The notes below the pieces were generated by a model. The model was not told where the DNA came from. It saw only the letters and a program-made list of their open reading frames with translations, and did not search any database. A stretch of DNA of 64,000 nucleotides from Meghimatium bilineatum (Eukaryota > Mollusca > Gastropoda > Stylommatophora > Philomycidae), in the NCBI GenBank assembly GCA_034231615.1, contig CM067302.1, positions 9,063,603-9,127,602 of the forward strand. The letters run 5' to 3'. Of the stretch, positions 40,629 to 51,824 are shown in pieces. Position 1 is the first letter of the stretch, and every line of letters begins with the position of its first letter. Position numbers and translations under genes: made by a program.

Positions 40629-41075
40629 ATCACAAATGATGATGACAGTTTATTACATCTACTTTTGAAAATTCAGTTAGAATTATGTCCATGCCTACTA
40701 GTTCGTAGATAGTTAATGAGCCCTATTCGAACTGTTGGAAGCCGCGTTAGCGCATTGGTTAGCGCACTGGCTTCGCATATGAGTGGTCCTGGGTTCATTC
40801 CCCAGCTGAGGCAGAAATGTTTTCAGATCGCAACGGCTCCCAGGTCGACCCAGCCTTAAATGGGTACCGGATTAATCCGGGAAGTAAAGACTGCGAGGGA
40901 GAGGAGATGGCTACCGCCCTCATTTGCAGAGCCTGTGAAATGTGAGATCGCTAACATCTCACACCCCTACGGCATTAGTAAACGCTATGGGTTACTTTAC
41001 TTTTTTTTTATTCGAACTGTAAATGTCCCTGGACAGTTCAGACGGACTTTGGCCTATCCGTGACTTTCTGTGTGA
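40629..41075 (-). mobile_element. LINE-L 3' end, copy 2, interrupted by SINE-T1
   Basis: 40629-40735 and 41010-41075 together match 32787-32945 (ATCACAAATGATGATGACAG, CTACTTTTGAAAATTCA, GAGCCCTATTCGAACTGT, AAATGTCCCTGGAC). Minus orientation, cut by the gap on the left. Confidence 0.8.
40736..41009 (+). mobile_element. SINE-T1 (tRNA-derived), full length with TSD
   Basis: A 274-bp element. The head is GCGTTAGCGCATTGGTTAGC (A-box TAGCGCATTGG) and GGGTTCATTCCCC (B-box). The body is CAGATCGCAACGGCTCCCAG, GACTGCGAGGGAGAGGAG and TGTGAAATGTGAGATCGC. The tail is TTACTTTAC plus a T run. An exact 11-bp target-site duplication, ATTCGAACTGT, lies at 40725-40735 and 41010-41020. The A- and B-boxes would be the internal RNA polymerase III promoter. 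Confidence 0.92.
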
Positions 41076-41194
41076 TCTTTCAATAATAATTTCCTATAGA
41101 GAGCGTAGGACAAGTGTGTACGTAAGAAATAAGTAAACATTCTCGCAGGTTCACAAGCATCACAACTTTAGAGTCAGTGAGTTGTTCGGGGCCT

Positions 41195-41450
41195 GAAAGT
41201 TGAGTAAAGAATAGCAACATTGTTTACCTTTCATGCATGACGTAAGAGACTACTACAGAGGTTTTGGGCTGGAGCTGGCTGTTCCACCTCAATGAGAATC
41301 TAAGTGACACAGAAACCATGCGGAAGTCGAATGTGTCAGGCCAAAAAAATGTAAATATTGCACCTAATCTGTAAACCATGACACATCGCATTTCGTTCTC
41401 TAGACTACATCTTGCTAATATGCAGGAATTTGAGAATTAACGAAGAAATA
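41195..41450 (+). mobile_element. SINE-2, copy 3
   Basis: Diverged copy: GTAAAGAATAGCAACATTG, CATGCGGAAGTCGAATGTG, ACACATCGCATTTCGTTCTC. The tail has decayed to AACGAAGAAATAG. Confidence 0.75.
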
Positions 41451-41464
41451 GAGACATATTTCCA

Positions 41465-41790
41465 ATAGTAAAAACTAGGAAAAACTTGCCTGGTTTAGAT
41501 ATATATTCCAGCATGATTCTCTGTAATAAAACTAGGGAAAACTTGACTGGTTTAGACATATATTCCAGCAGGATTCTCTGTCAAAAACAATCGTAGGTAC
41601 AGTTGAAGATGGAAGAAGCAGAGGGGTCCAAAGGAAATAATGAGCAAATAATATCAAAAACTGGACAGGTCAAGATGTTTTCACACATTCACATCACTAA
41701 GAATGGAAATCATTGTAGAATTCTTGTATGTTGAAGCTTTCAATGCGCTACATCTACGACCATGGCGGGCTATGGATGAATGGAATTAAT
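41465..41790 (+). mobile_element. LINE-J 3' end with 56-bp duplication
   Basis: Blocks of a LINE C-terminus are visible across frames: TIVGTVEDGRSRGVQRK, NIKNWTGQDVFTH and LRPWRAMDE. Before them a ~56-bp segment (AAAACTAGGAAAAACTTG to ATATATTCCAGCA) occurs twice. Related copy at 54165-54890. Confidence 0.65.
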
Positions 41791-41800
41791 AATTGTCTAC

Positions 41801-42313
41801 CTAGAAATTCCATCTTTTTGAGAAAAAAACTGTTTGTTGTATTTTTTTAGGTATTATGTATGTTGATTCGCACACCGGACAAGTCCATAGGTGCTCAGAT
41901 CTCATCTTCAGTAAATCTCTCAGGGTATAACGGCTGATGGTTCCGGTTCTATGTTGGTTCACTGCTCTTTTTGAAATCTTTGTCAGGGGTTCTCTACGGG
42001 CCACGCCCATCTTCACTCCCAATTCGCGAATTCTCGATATTGACTCATGCTCATTCATCTTAAAATCCTCTGATCGTGAGGCCTCACGAAGAGCAATGAG
42101 TATGACTGCTCGGTCCATAGGCTGACCATCTGTTGTGGTAGCAAGGCTAGCTAATTGGTCGGCTCGTTCGTTTCCCTCCACGTCCGCGTGTCCGGGGAGA
42201 AAAAAAAGCGTGAGTCTTCGTAGTGATGCCCGCATTCCTGCTCTCTCAAATGACTCCGCCCATTCCCTATATATGTCGTAGTGATGTTTGTTGTATTGTC
42301 TTGTCCTAGCCAC
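41801..42313 (-). mobile_element. LINE-C-like RNase H C-terminal part
   Basis: A minus open frame of 170 codons carries the last RNase H motifs: LTLFFLPGHADVEGNERADQ with the His and the fourth acidic Asp at ~residues 41-53. It ends in a NQHRTGTISRYTLRDLL block and SEHLWTCPVC. These match NQHRTGTVSRSAMADTL and QLWMCPVC of LINE-C, so it is a diverged relative. The first three catalytic acids are absent. No (ACTA)n tail is seen. Confidence 0.82.
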
Positions 42314-42720
42314 TTAGTGCCGTGAATCGTTGTGGGGAACCTAAGTCATCTATCTTTAGCCAATTGTGTTGTGTTTTTTTTTGGTGTTGCCATGTTGTTG
42401 TAGTATGTCTTATATTATCAATGCATCTATCTCTTTGTCTTCCTCTTGCTCTGTAACCAGAAATTTGTTTGTTGTATGCTATAAATGGTAGGCGATAAGG
42501 TTTCATTCTTATAAGGTGGCTTAACCATTTAATCTACTGTTTGTCTATGTATTTGAGGCATGGGATATTTCCTTTAAAATTTCCGATATATTCATTTCTC
42601 ATTCGGTCTGTTCTGTTGACCCCAACGATCTTCTTTGGGCATCTCATTTCACAGGTTGCAGTCTTTCTCTCCTGTGTTCTGGACAGTGAAGGTCACTGTT
42701 TTAGCATTGATAACATAATG
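42314..42720 (-). mobile_element. LINE-A-like C-terminal region
   Basis: Broken minus frames give TATCEMRCPKKIVGVNRTDR, RMRNEYI, IKWLSHLIRMKPYRLPFIAY and ARGRQRDRCIDNI, the LINE-A C-terminal order (EM.CL, IRNE.I, GHL.R, GR.R.R). Confidence 0.7.
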
Positions 42721-42749
42721 TTTGTGGTATGTATATATATTTGTTCAGG

Positions 42750-43150
42750 TGAACGTTCTTTCCACGGCACAGTCTTCTTTCCACGGCACAGTCTTCTTTC
42801 CACGGCACAGTCTTCTTTCCACGGCACAGTCTTCTTTCCACGGCACAGTCTTCTTTCCACGGCACAGTCTTCTTTCCACGGCACAGTCTTCTTTCCACGG
42901 CACAGTCTTCTTTCCACGGCACAGTCTTCTTTCCACGGCACAGTCTTCTTTCCACGGCACAGTCTTCTTTCTACGGCACAGTCTTCTTTCCACGGCACAG
43001 TCTTCTTGATGGATGCTCTGAACACAGGATTCTGGATGAGTTGGCCTTCCTGAGCAGTGGCATGTTTAAACAGTCTGATAAGTTCCGTATTCATCGTTTC
43101 CTTGATCGGCCCTTACGTGCCTGCTCAAGCATCCATACCTGCCATTAAAT
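42750..43150 (-). mobile_element. LINE-G 3' end with 13 units of 19 bp
   Basis: The array (42756-43005; unit TTTCCACGGCACAGTCTTC) lies at the LINE-G position where other copies have TTCCAGAACGTTGTCTTC. LINE-G continues afterwards (GATGGATGCTCTGAACAC, CAGTCTGATAAGTTCCGTAT). One unit carries TTTCTACGG. Open frames on both strands are repeat products. Confidence 0.88.
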
Positions 43151-43189
43151 TTTTCGAGCTGTTATTTTTCTTTATATGGTGTTTTAGAA

Positions 43190-43270
43190 AAACTAAGCTT
43201 TCTTATTATACTGTTGTTTAGTAATGAAATCTCTTCAATGTTTAATACTATTTATAAGAAAACCCTCTTC
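43190..43270. repeat. ~36-bp tandem repeat, left half
   Basis: AACCCTCTTCAACGTGTAAT plus GTTGTTTAGAAGAAA units. The same array resumes at 43765 on the far side of LINE-I. Confidence 0.75.
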
Positions 43271-43765
43271 AACGTGTAATGTTGTTTAGAAGAAAACTTG
43301 GAATACCAGGAAATGAAAAAGCAGACCAACTGGCTAAGGAAGGTGCTGCTGAAGACCAACCAGATATACCAATCACCTACCATCAGAAAAAACAGATGAT
43401 CAAGTCAATAAGAAAGCCACAAACACCAACACAAGATGATTATCACATTATGAACAGATCCGAACAAGTTATAATTCTACGTCTCAGAACAGGACACAAC
43501 CGACTCCGCAGTCACATGTATACAAAGTTCAAGATTGGCAACACGGTCATATGTACATGTAGACAGGCAGTACATAGTGCCAAACATATACTACAAGAGT
43601 GTTCTGAGCATGAAACGCTGAGGCAGACATATGGCCAGAGGAAACAACACTGGAATCAAAGCTCTATGGGGACACTGTATGAACTACAAAAGACAGTGAG
43701 TTTTATTAAGGAGATAGATTTACAGATATAGACATGTTTCAAGTGAACGAAAGAAGAAGAAGAAG
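43271..43765 (+). mobile_element. LINE-I, 5'-truncated RNase H end, GAA tail
   Basis: An open frame of 150 codons (43279-43731) starts inside the RNase H domain at GIPGNEKADQLAKEGA, which holds the fourth catalytic Asp. It continues with VIILRLRTGHNRLRSHMYTK and KFKIGNTVICTCRQAVHSAK. The C..C..H..C arrangement (CTC..HSAKHILQEC) is a zinc-knuckle-like block known from RNase H-bearing LINEs. The end is LYELQKTVSFIKEI. The tail is GAAAGAAGAAGAAGAA (43749-43767). The frame is open but lacks all other domains. Confidence 0.83.
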
Positions 43766-43860
43766 AAAACCCTCTTCAACGTGTAATGTTGTTTAGAAGA
43801 AAACCTTTTTTTTTGGCGTTTAATGTTTTTTTAGAAGAAAACCCTATTCGACGTGGATTA
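43766..43860. repeat. ~36-bp tandem repeat, right half
   Basis: CCCTCTTCAACGTGTAATG, GTTGTTTAGAAGAAAACC and a diverged third unit. LINE-I sits inside this array, its GAA tail merging with AGAAGAAAA of the unit. Confidence 0.72.
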
Positions 43861-44109
43861 CAGAAATAAAAATATCAAAGAAAACAAATATATACGAGAC
43901 ACCCAGAAAGGATGTCTCCAGAAAACTCTTCCACCCATGATGCTAAAAGGTATAATGGGGTATAAAGAGAAAAGAAAGTGACGAGACGAGAATAGCAATT
44001 CTTGAACATTAGTAACCACCGAAAAAGTCAAGGTAAGAATAGAGAAATTCACTGGTGGATTAGCATTATAACACGAGAGAATGCCACCAACTGATCTTAT
44101 TAACAATAG

Positions 44110-44175
44110 TGAGCCAGAGAGTTATGGAGAAACATGATCGCCTACGTGTGCCCTGCATGGCACCTGATTGACTGA
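44110..44175 (+). mobile_element. LINE-H 3' terminus fragment
   Basis: GAGTTATGGAGAAACATGAT, CGCCTACGTG, CTGCATGGCACCTGATTGAC, like the WR.M.A....HGT terminus at 51210-51250, with (TGAC)n in place of GAT repeats. Confidence 0.5.
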
Positions 44176-44246
44176 CTGCACGATATCTCTGAAGCCATTG
44201 TCATGTTCAGATCAAATTGACGTGTTATTGTCATTACTGTAGGCAG

Positions 44247-44250
44247 CGAA

Positions 44251-44282
<32 letters not shown>

Positions 44283-44310
44283 TGGGGGGAGGAGGGAGAA
44301 AGAGATAAAG
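44247..44310. repeat. (GA)n-rich microsatellite
   Basis: GAAAGAGAGAGAGAAAG with a following GGGGGGAGGAGGGAG run. Confidence 0.9.
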
Positions 44311-44519
44311 GTGGCTTTTGTATCAAACATTGAGTGGCTCTGCAAGAATCGTAGTGTATTAAAACTGTATTATATATTTAATATCTCTATACATTTTTTT
44401 ACCGTTAAAATGCTCTGATCTAACCCAAACTGTACTGTCGTCCGTGGTTGAAAGGGACTTACCTCAGTATATGATGGTTTTGCTTTTAAAATATGAAACG
44501 TATTTTTTACATGTATTCT

Positions 44520-45022
44520 TTCATTACAGTTGACACCATTATAATTGACACCATTATAGTTGACACCATTATAGTTGGCATCATTATAGTTGGCATCATT
44601 ATAGTTGACACCATTATAGTTGGCACCATTATAGTTGACATCACTATAGTTGACACCATTATAGTTGATACCATTAGAGTTGACACCATTATTGTTGACA
44701 CCATTATAATTGACACCATTATAGTTGACACCATTATAGTTGACACCATTATAGTTGACACTATTACAGTTGACACCATTATAGTTGAAACCATTATAGT
44801 TGGCATCATTATAGTTAGCATCATTATAGTTGACACCATTATAGTTGACACCATTACAGTTGACACCATTATAGTTGACATCATATAGTTGACACCATTC
44901 TTTATGACACCATTATAGTTGACATCGTTATAGTTGACACCATTATAGTTGACACCATTATAGATGACACCATTATAGTTGAGAATAAACGTTTTATAGT
45001 TGACACCATTATAGTTGACACT
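44520..45022. repeat. 15-bp tandem array, ~33 units
   Basis: The unit is ACCATTATAGTTGAC with ATC, GGC and ACTATT variants. It gives open frames on both strands with five-residue repeats (DTIIV), which are repeat products. Confidence 0.95.
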
Positions 45023-45104
45023 AAAACAGAAGTGATTTATCAATATCAGAAACAATTTACATTAATTGGTCCAATGTTCTAATTTCAAAATTAAGAGAGG
45101 AGTT

Positions 45105-45865
45105 TTTAAACCCAACCGTCAATAAGAAAGCCACAAACACCTCCGCAAGATGACTCAAACATTATAAACAGACCAGAATACGTTGTAATTCTACGCCTCA
45201 GAACGGACACAACTGACTCCGCAGTCACATGTACACAAAGTTCAAGATTGGCAACACTTTCATGTGTACATGTGGACAGGCAGCACAGAGTACCAAGCGT
45301 ATACGTCAACATTGTTCTGAGTATGAAAAGCTGAGGCAGACATATTGACCAGAGAAAACAACACTGGAATCAAAACTCTATGGGACACTGTATGAACTAC
45401 AAAAGACAGTGAGTTTTATACAGGAGACAGAATTACAGATATAGACAAGTTTCAAGTGTGAGTTTTATTCAGGAGACAGAATTACAGATATAGACAAGTG
45501 TCAAGTGTGAGTTTAATTCAGGAGACAGAATTACAGATATAGACAAGTTTCAAGTGTGAGTTTTATTCAGGAGACAGAATTACAGATATAGACAAGTTTC
45601 AAGTGTGACTTTTATTCAGGAGACAGAATTACAGATATAGACATGTTTCAAGTGTGAGTTTTATTCAGGAGACAGAATTACAGATATAGACATGTTTCAA
45701 GTGTGAGTTTTATTCAGGAGACAGAATTACAGATATAGACATGTTTCAAGTGTGAGTTTTATTCAGGAGACAGAATTACAGATATAGACAAGTTTCAAGT
45801 GTGACTTTTATTAAGGAGACAGAATTACAGATATAGACAAGTTTCAAGTGAACGAAAGAAGAAGA
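45105..45865 (+). mobile_element. LINE-I copy 2 with 9-unit 49-bp terminal array
   Basis: Up to 45410 it matches LINE-I 43415-43700 (SIRKPQTP, CAGTCACATGTACACAAAG, GTACATGTGGACAGGCAGC), with frameshifts. From 45411 the 3' terminal sequence GAGTTTTATTCAGGAGACAG, AATTACAGATATAGACAAGT, TTCAAGTGT repeats nine times. The last unit ends in the genuine GAACGAAAGAAGAAGAAG tail. Confidence 0.88.
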
Positions 45866-46221
45866 AGAAAACACTTAATCTATATGCTTATTTATGATAT
45901 TGATACAACTAAAACACACGTTTCTTACCTGTCTGATGGGTTGACTGGAAAACACGTACCCCCTGAAGAAACACGGACTGCCAAACCCATTGATAAGAAT
46001 GGAGAATATAACTAAATAGAGAAAACAAAGGAAATTCGTTGGAAATTCGTTGGAAATTCGAAAATGAGCGAATGAGCTTTCTGTTCGATAACGCCCCCCC
46101 CCGCCACGCCCTTTTTTTTTATTACTAACGACGTGCCTAACTTTATTAACTAGGGATGTTGGTGGTTGTGTATGTTGATTACTGAGTTGTAAGCCTCTGT
46201 TATCAGACGCTCGCCTCTTTT

Positions 46222-46515
46222 CTCCTTCTTCTTCTTCTTCTTCTTCTGCGTTCGTTCTCAAACTCCTGCAGATTAGCAGGATGTAGTCCGGAGGACGGAA
46301 TGCGTTGTGTCATAGTTTACAGCATTGCTGCGATATCTGCGCCTTTCGGCCTGACACATCCGACTTCAGCATGGATTTGGGTCACTGGCCATATATGGGA
46401 TGGGACAGCCAACTCCATCCCTTAACCTCCTTAGTCGCATTTAACGACATGCGTGGAAGGTAAACAGTGTTGCTATTCTTTGCACCCCTTTCGGGCCCCG
46501 GCAACACACGGGAGG
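46222..46515 (-). mobile_element. SINE-2, copy 4, near full length
   Basis: Minus copy: GTTGCCGGGGCCCGAAAGGG at 46507 to GAACGCAGAAGAAGAAGAAG at 46222. Contains GCATTGCTGCGATATCTGCG in plus orientation. Confidence 0.85.
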
Positions 46516-46562
46516 CCCCTTTCCAAATAACATCGTAATAGATTGTGGCTATTCAGAACGTT

Positions 46563-46862
46563 CGGGAGATCTGTAATGAGTAATGGTGTTTGGGGGCGCT
46601 AAACGTCACGGGAGATCTGTGAGGAGTGATGATGGTTGGGGGCGCTAAACGTCACTGGTGATATATGAGGAGTGATGATGATTGTGGGGGCGCTAAACGT
46701 CACGGGAGATCTGCGAGGAGTGATGATGGTTGGGGACGTTAAACATCACGGGAGATCTGTGAGAAGTGATGATGGTTGGGAGCGTTAAACGTCACGGGAG
46801 ATCTGTGAGGAGTGATGATGGTTGGGGGCGCTAAACATCACCGGTGATCTGTGAGAAGAGAT
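46563..46862. repeat. 46-bp tandem array, ~6.5 units
   Basis: The unit contains GGGAGATCTGTGAGGAGTGA, TGATGGTTGGGGGCGCTAAA, CGTCAC. Individual units vary at 3-6 sites. Confidence 0.93.
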
Positions 46863-47061
46863 GGTGTTTGGGCCCATTCTATAGTACAGTAACACATCGA
46901 AATGGTTTTATTAGTCGGGTCGTCAGTGAACGTTTGGGTCGTGACCAACGGATAGGATAAGTCAGCCGTAAGTTCATTCATGTCTATTTGTTTGTCTTTG
47001 GATATGTCAGTCCGTTCATGTATGCCTACCTGCTCTCTGTTTACCTACATACCTGTTTGTC

Positions 47062-47215
47062 TAAATAGACAGATAGACATACAGACATGCAGACAGTCAG
47101 ACAGACAGACACAGACAGACAGACAGTGAATAGATAGATAAATAGGTAGATGTGTAGGTAGATAAGTAGATGTAAAGATAGACAGACAGACAGACAGACT
47201 GACTGACTGACTGAC

Positions 47216-47247
<32 letters not shown>

Positions 47248-47248
47248 A
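47062..47248. repeat. Mosaic of CAGA, TAGA, GTAGA, GACT and GATT tetranucleotides
   Basis: Successive short tracts pass into each other by single substitutions (CAGA to TAGA to GACT to GATT). Confidence 0.92.
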
Positions 47249-47320
47249 AACGAATAGATAGGAAATACACAGATACAAGCTCACATAGGTAAAAACACAT
47301 AGATACATACACACATCGGT

Positions 47321-47480
47321 ACTTCTTCTTCTTCTTCTGCGTTCATTCTCAAACTCCAACTGGATCTAGCTGGATCATGGTCCTGCTATATTTCCAGCAG
47401 GATGTAGTCCAGAAAATGGAAATGCGCTGTGTCGCCGTTTTATTTGCGCCAATGGCCCGACACATCCGTCTTCGGCGGGT
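47321..47480 (-). mobile_element. SINE-1, copy h
   Basis: Full-length minus copy; tail side TTCTTCTTCTTCTGCG (47323), head side GTCTTCGGCGGG (47480). Its CTGCGTTC is the SINE-2-type variant at the tail. Confidence 0.87.
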
Positions 47481-47633
47481 CACATCGGTACATACACATA
47501 TAGATACAAACATACATATATACAAACACACATAGATAAACACAGAGATACATTTTCTTCACCTCGTACACAAGATAGTGCATTTTATTTCTTCTTCTAA
47601 TCATTAGAAACTTACAGGATAACAACAAATATC

Positions 47634-47668
47634 AATGTTTCGACCAAAGGGCCTTATTGAGAACACAA
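47634..47668 (-). ncRNA. Degenerate Penelope-type hammerhead-like motif
   Basis: The minus strand reads GTTCTCAATAAGGCCC, TTT, GGTCGAAACATTG. The GAAA core is kept and the first box is degraded. Flank GAACACAACATAAC is shared with 56880. Confidence 0.4.
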
Positions 47669-47744
47669 CATAACTCCCCGACGAGAAAAGAACAGCATCG
47701 TCAACGTTCACATCTTTACAGAGTTATAATTGAAAAATGTCATA

Positions 47745-47954
<210 letters not shown>

Positions 47955-48489
47955 CTCTTGAAAATCACTTTATCCCAAACTTGCTTGGTTGATGGCTACG
48001 TCCCGAATAAGATATTCTACCAAAATATATATCGTCCATTTTCTTGTACCAAAATATCAAGTCCTGGAACACAATTTAAAAACTAGAATTATATAGAGAA
48101 AACAAAAGAAACAAAAAAATTAACAGAACACAAACGGATATTTTATAAAACAAAGCAAATTTAAAAACAATGACAGAACATAAGATGACATCAACACGTA
48201 GGAATAATTGTCGAATTTTCTATGTTTATTTTTTTTTTCCCGAAGTGTTTCCAGTGATAAGAAGAACTACATTACTCTGTTTCCAAGTTGTACCTGTCGG
48301 ATAACAGTTTTGCCGCAGTTGTGACCTATTGTCGTGTCTCTCACAGAATAAACCAGTATGACATCTTTCAAAAAGTTGCAGTCTTTGCATTCGGATATGA
48401 GAGCTCGGCTGGTGGAGTTCTCAGGTAGGTATATACTCATTTGTAACATAATTACCTGTTACTTGGTTGTTAATGTCAGGTGCTCCAAT

Positions 48490-48985
48490 GAGATCAAGAA
48501 CAGGATCATCATCAAGTGCCGTGACGGTTGGCGATCATATTTCTCCATGTACATCGATCTCATATATGTCATCATCTCTGTTGGTGTCGTCAATCGAAGC
48601 CATTTAGTAAAACTGTCCAATATTTTTTCTCTGGTTCTTCCCCTTGATCCTTTCCCTTCTATCTTTCCTGTTGTCACTATATTCTCAATGTGTGTCCACT
48701 CTTCTCATTATGTGTCCAATAAATGTTGTCTGTATTTTTCTTATATTATCAATAATGCATCTTTTCACATCCATCCTTCTAAGACATTCTTCATTAGTAA
48801 TCTTTGCTGTTCAAGGAATTCGTAAAATTCTTCGAATAAACCACATTTCCGCTGCTTCCAATGATGTTTATTATGTCTTATTTATTGTCCATGCTTCACT
48901 TTCATAGAGTAGCATTGGTTCAATGTAGCATTTGAGGATACGTTTACTAGTATCCATCGATATGGAATTGTTCGATAGGATATTT
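48490..48985 (-). mobile_element. LINE-H, copy (C-terminal coding, GAT tail side)
   Basis: The minus frames give RILKCYIEPMLLYESEAWTI, TTGKIEGKGSRGRTREKILD and SFTKWLRLTTPTEMM. The 3' side has ATGATGATCCTG. It lies head to head with the next LINE-H fragment at 49010. Confidence 0.78.
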
Positions 48986-49009
48986 TTCATTTTATGGAAT
49001 AAGAACAGG

Positions 49010-49262
49010 ACAACACTGGACAAATTAATATTTCAAAAAATAAAGAAACAATACATGCAGTGGAGTAATATCAATGATTGCGCGAGTTCGGGTTCTAGAA
49101 TGTTATATTGAGCTAATCCTTCTTTATGGAAGTAAAGCATGGACAGTAAATAAAAGTGTCTGAGATAATCTGGGGGCAACTGAGATGTTGTTTTTAAGAA
49201 GAATGATGAAAATTCCACAAACAGCAAAAAAAAACTAATTTAGAAAGAAGGTCTCAGAGATA
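49010..49262 (+). mobile_element. LINE-H reverse transcriptase fragment
   Basis: Across frames: MLYRANPSLWK-like (RVLECYIEPILLYG equivalent), then SMDSK and GATEMLFLRRMMKIPQTAKK. It is degraded by at least three frameshifts. Confidence 0.65.
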
Positions 49263-49289
49263 CTGGAGAAAAATGACAAATTATAGCAA

Positions 49290-49640
49290 AAATGTTTCAA
49301 CTTTTCCATGTAAATCTAATCTGTTTCGACTTTTCCATGTAAATCTAATGTTTCGACTTTTCCATGTAAATCTAATCTGTTTCGATTTTTTCATGTAAAT
49401 CTAATATGTTTAGATTTTTTTTTCTACAAGTACATTTAAGTAGGAAGACAGAGGACAATTTTACAAATTCTTGAGACTAACGGGAATTGAACCAGTCCGT
49501 TCTACGGCTGATGCCGTAGTACATGCCGTACATGCCGTAGAACGGACTGGTTCAATTCCCGTTAGTCTCAAGAATTTTTAGGTTTTTCCATGTAAATCTA
49601 ATCTGTTTAGATTTTTCCATGTAAATCTAATCTGTTTCGA
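49290..49640. repeat. ~28-bp array split by a palindrome
   Basis: TTTCGACTTTTCCATGTAAA plus TCTAATCTG is repeated four times before and twice after the inverted repeat at 49465-49577. Confidence 0.9.
49465..49577. repeat. Perfect 44-bp inverted repeat, 25-nt loop
   Basis: The left arm 49465-49508 begins AAATTCTTGAGACTAACGGG and ends GTTCTACGGC. The right arm 49534-49577 is its exact reverse complement. The loop repeats ATGCCGTA twice. The right arm includes a B-box-like GGTTCAATTCCCG. The outer arm also occurs singly at 33686. Confidence 0.95.
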
Positions 49641-49839
49641 CAGCGTATTCGCAGATGAGTGCCTTGATCTCAGCATCCACGCTCACAGAGCTGTGTTTCT
49701 TTAACTCTTTATCGAGTGTAATGACGGTCGTAACTGCCTCTTGAAAGACCATAGGAATAGGTATCCATTCCTAGCTAGGAGTTATGCCTTCTGGAACACA
49801 CATCTGTTTAACGGTATCGTCAACACAGGATGGAGCGGT

Positions 49840-49968
49840 GATACATCAGGTTGTTGAAACATTTCTCTAGATGCGGAAGGTCGACTCGCCCAGAATCATG
49901 GGGGTGTTCAGAGAATACATAAAAAAGACCACGCATTGGGAAAAAAAATATGTCACATGATGATGTTA
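49840..49968 (+). mobile_element. LINE-G 3' end, plus copy
   Basis: GATGCGGAAGGTCGACTCGC, GTGTTCAGAGAATACATAAA, AAAGACCACGC and TATGTCACATGATGATG correspond to the reverse of 32460-32530. Confidence 0.6.
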
Positions 49969-50029
49969 TTCCTCGTTTGTATTAATGATGATTTTGCCTG
50001 CCCTATTCTTTCTTATACCAATGACAACA

Positions 50030-50490
50030 AAAAACATCTGATCCAAAGTATCATCATTCCAACCCTGTGCTACCAATGTCAAACATAGTCCTTAACAACA
50101 AAACATAAGAGACAACTGGTTACAACAGAGATAAAATGTCTGAGAAAAGCTACAGGAGTGACCAGAAGACACAAAATTAGAAACGATGTCATAAGAGAAA
50201 GAGTGGGTGTCATATCAATTCTACAATACATACAAAACCAACAGATACAATGGTTTGGTCATCTGGAAATAACTCCGTGTGATTCATTAGTTTATAAAGC
50301 ATATACGAAGAGAGGAGAAGCATAAAGAAGAGCCAAGGGTAGACCTAGAGTACGCTGAATCGACAACATCAAGGAGACATTACACGAACACCAAATAACA
50401 TTATCTGAAGCAGCCAGAAAAGCGAGAACAAGAACATTGTATCTCCCTCGACACCCGTAAAGGGTAAAAGAGGACGGAAAGAAGAAGAAT
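50030..50490 (+). mobile_element. LINE-A C-terminus, copy 4, GAA tail
   Basis: IIPTLCYQCQT, RQLVTTEIKCLRKATGVTRR, IRNDVIRERVGVISILQYIQ, NQQIQWFGHLE and ARTRTLYLPRHP across two frames. The tail is GGAAAGAAGAAGAATAAGAAG (written in part). It is the clearest view of the LINE-A 3' end. Confidence 0.8.
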
Positions 50491-50542
50491 AAGAAGATTA
50501 TTTCTTATCTCTGTTGAATTTCTTATATTTAAGGTCATCTAC

Positions 50543-51099
<557 letters not shown>

Positions 51100-51260
51100 A
51101 GAGACAGAGGGCGACAACGTGAGAAAATATTAGACAGTTTGACAACCTGGCACGGCAAGGAAGCAACAACGACTTTGATACATAATACTGTGGACAGAGA
51201 GCTGTGGAGAGCCATGACCGCCCACGCCAGCCGGCATGGCACCTGATGATGATGATGATG

Positions 51261-51261
<1 letters not shown>
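51100..51261 (+). mobile_element. LINE-H 3' terminus between two ATCT tracts
   Basis: RQRATTREKILDSLTTWHGK, ATTTLIHNTVDRELWRAM and TAHASRHGT, followed by five GAT repeats that run directly into the second ATCT tract. Confidence 0.78.
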
Positions 51262-51664
<403 letters not shown>

Positions 51665-51667
51665 CTC

Positions 51668-51812
51668 TGAGTAGATGGTTTCTTCGATTTGCAGTGCACT
51701 AAGACGAAAGCTGAAGTCTCCTGAGTATGAAAGAAAACTCAACCACCTCACTGCACATAGGAACCAAGAGCTAAACGCTCACAATTCCTGGAGATAGCAA
51801 CCAACCATATAT
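51668..51812 (+). mobile_element. LINE 3' end with CAACC tail
   Basis: Contains SPEYERKLNHLTAHRNQEL and NAHNSWR, then AGCAACCAACC. The tail resembles that of the insertion at 25721-26292. The coding block resembles 9951-10036. Confidence 0.6.
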
Positions 51813-51824
51813 ATTTATTTATCT

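Noticed and set aside
44493-45055. Open frames on both strands with DTIIV/MVST repeats
   Set aside because: They result from a 15-bp array whose length is a multiple of three.
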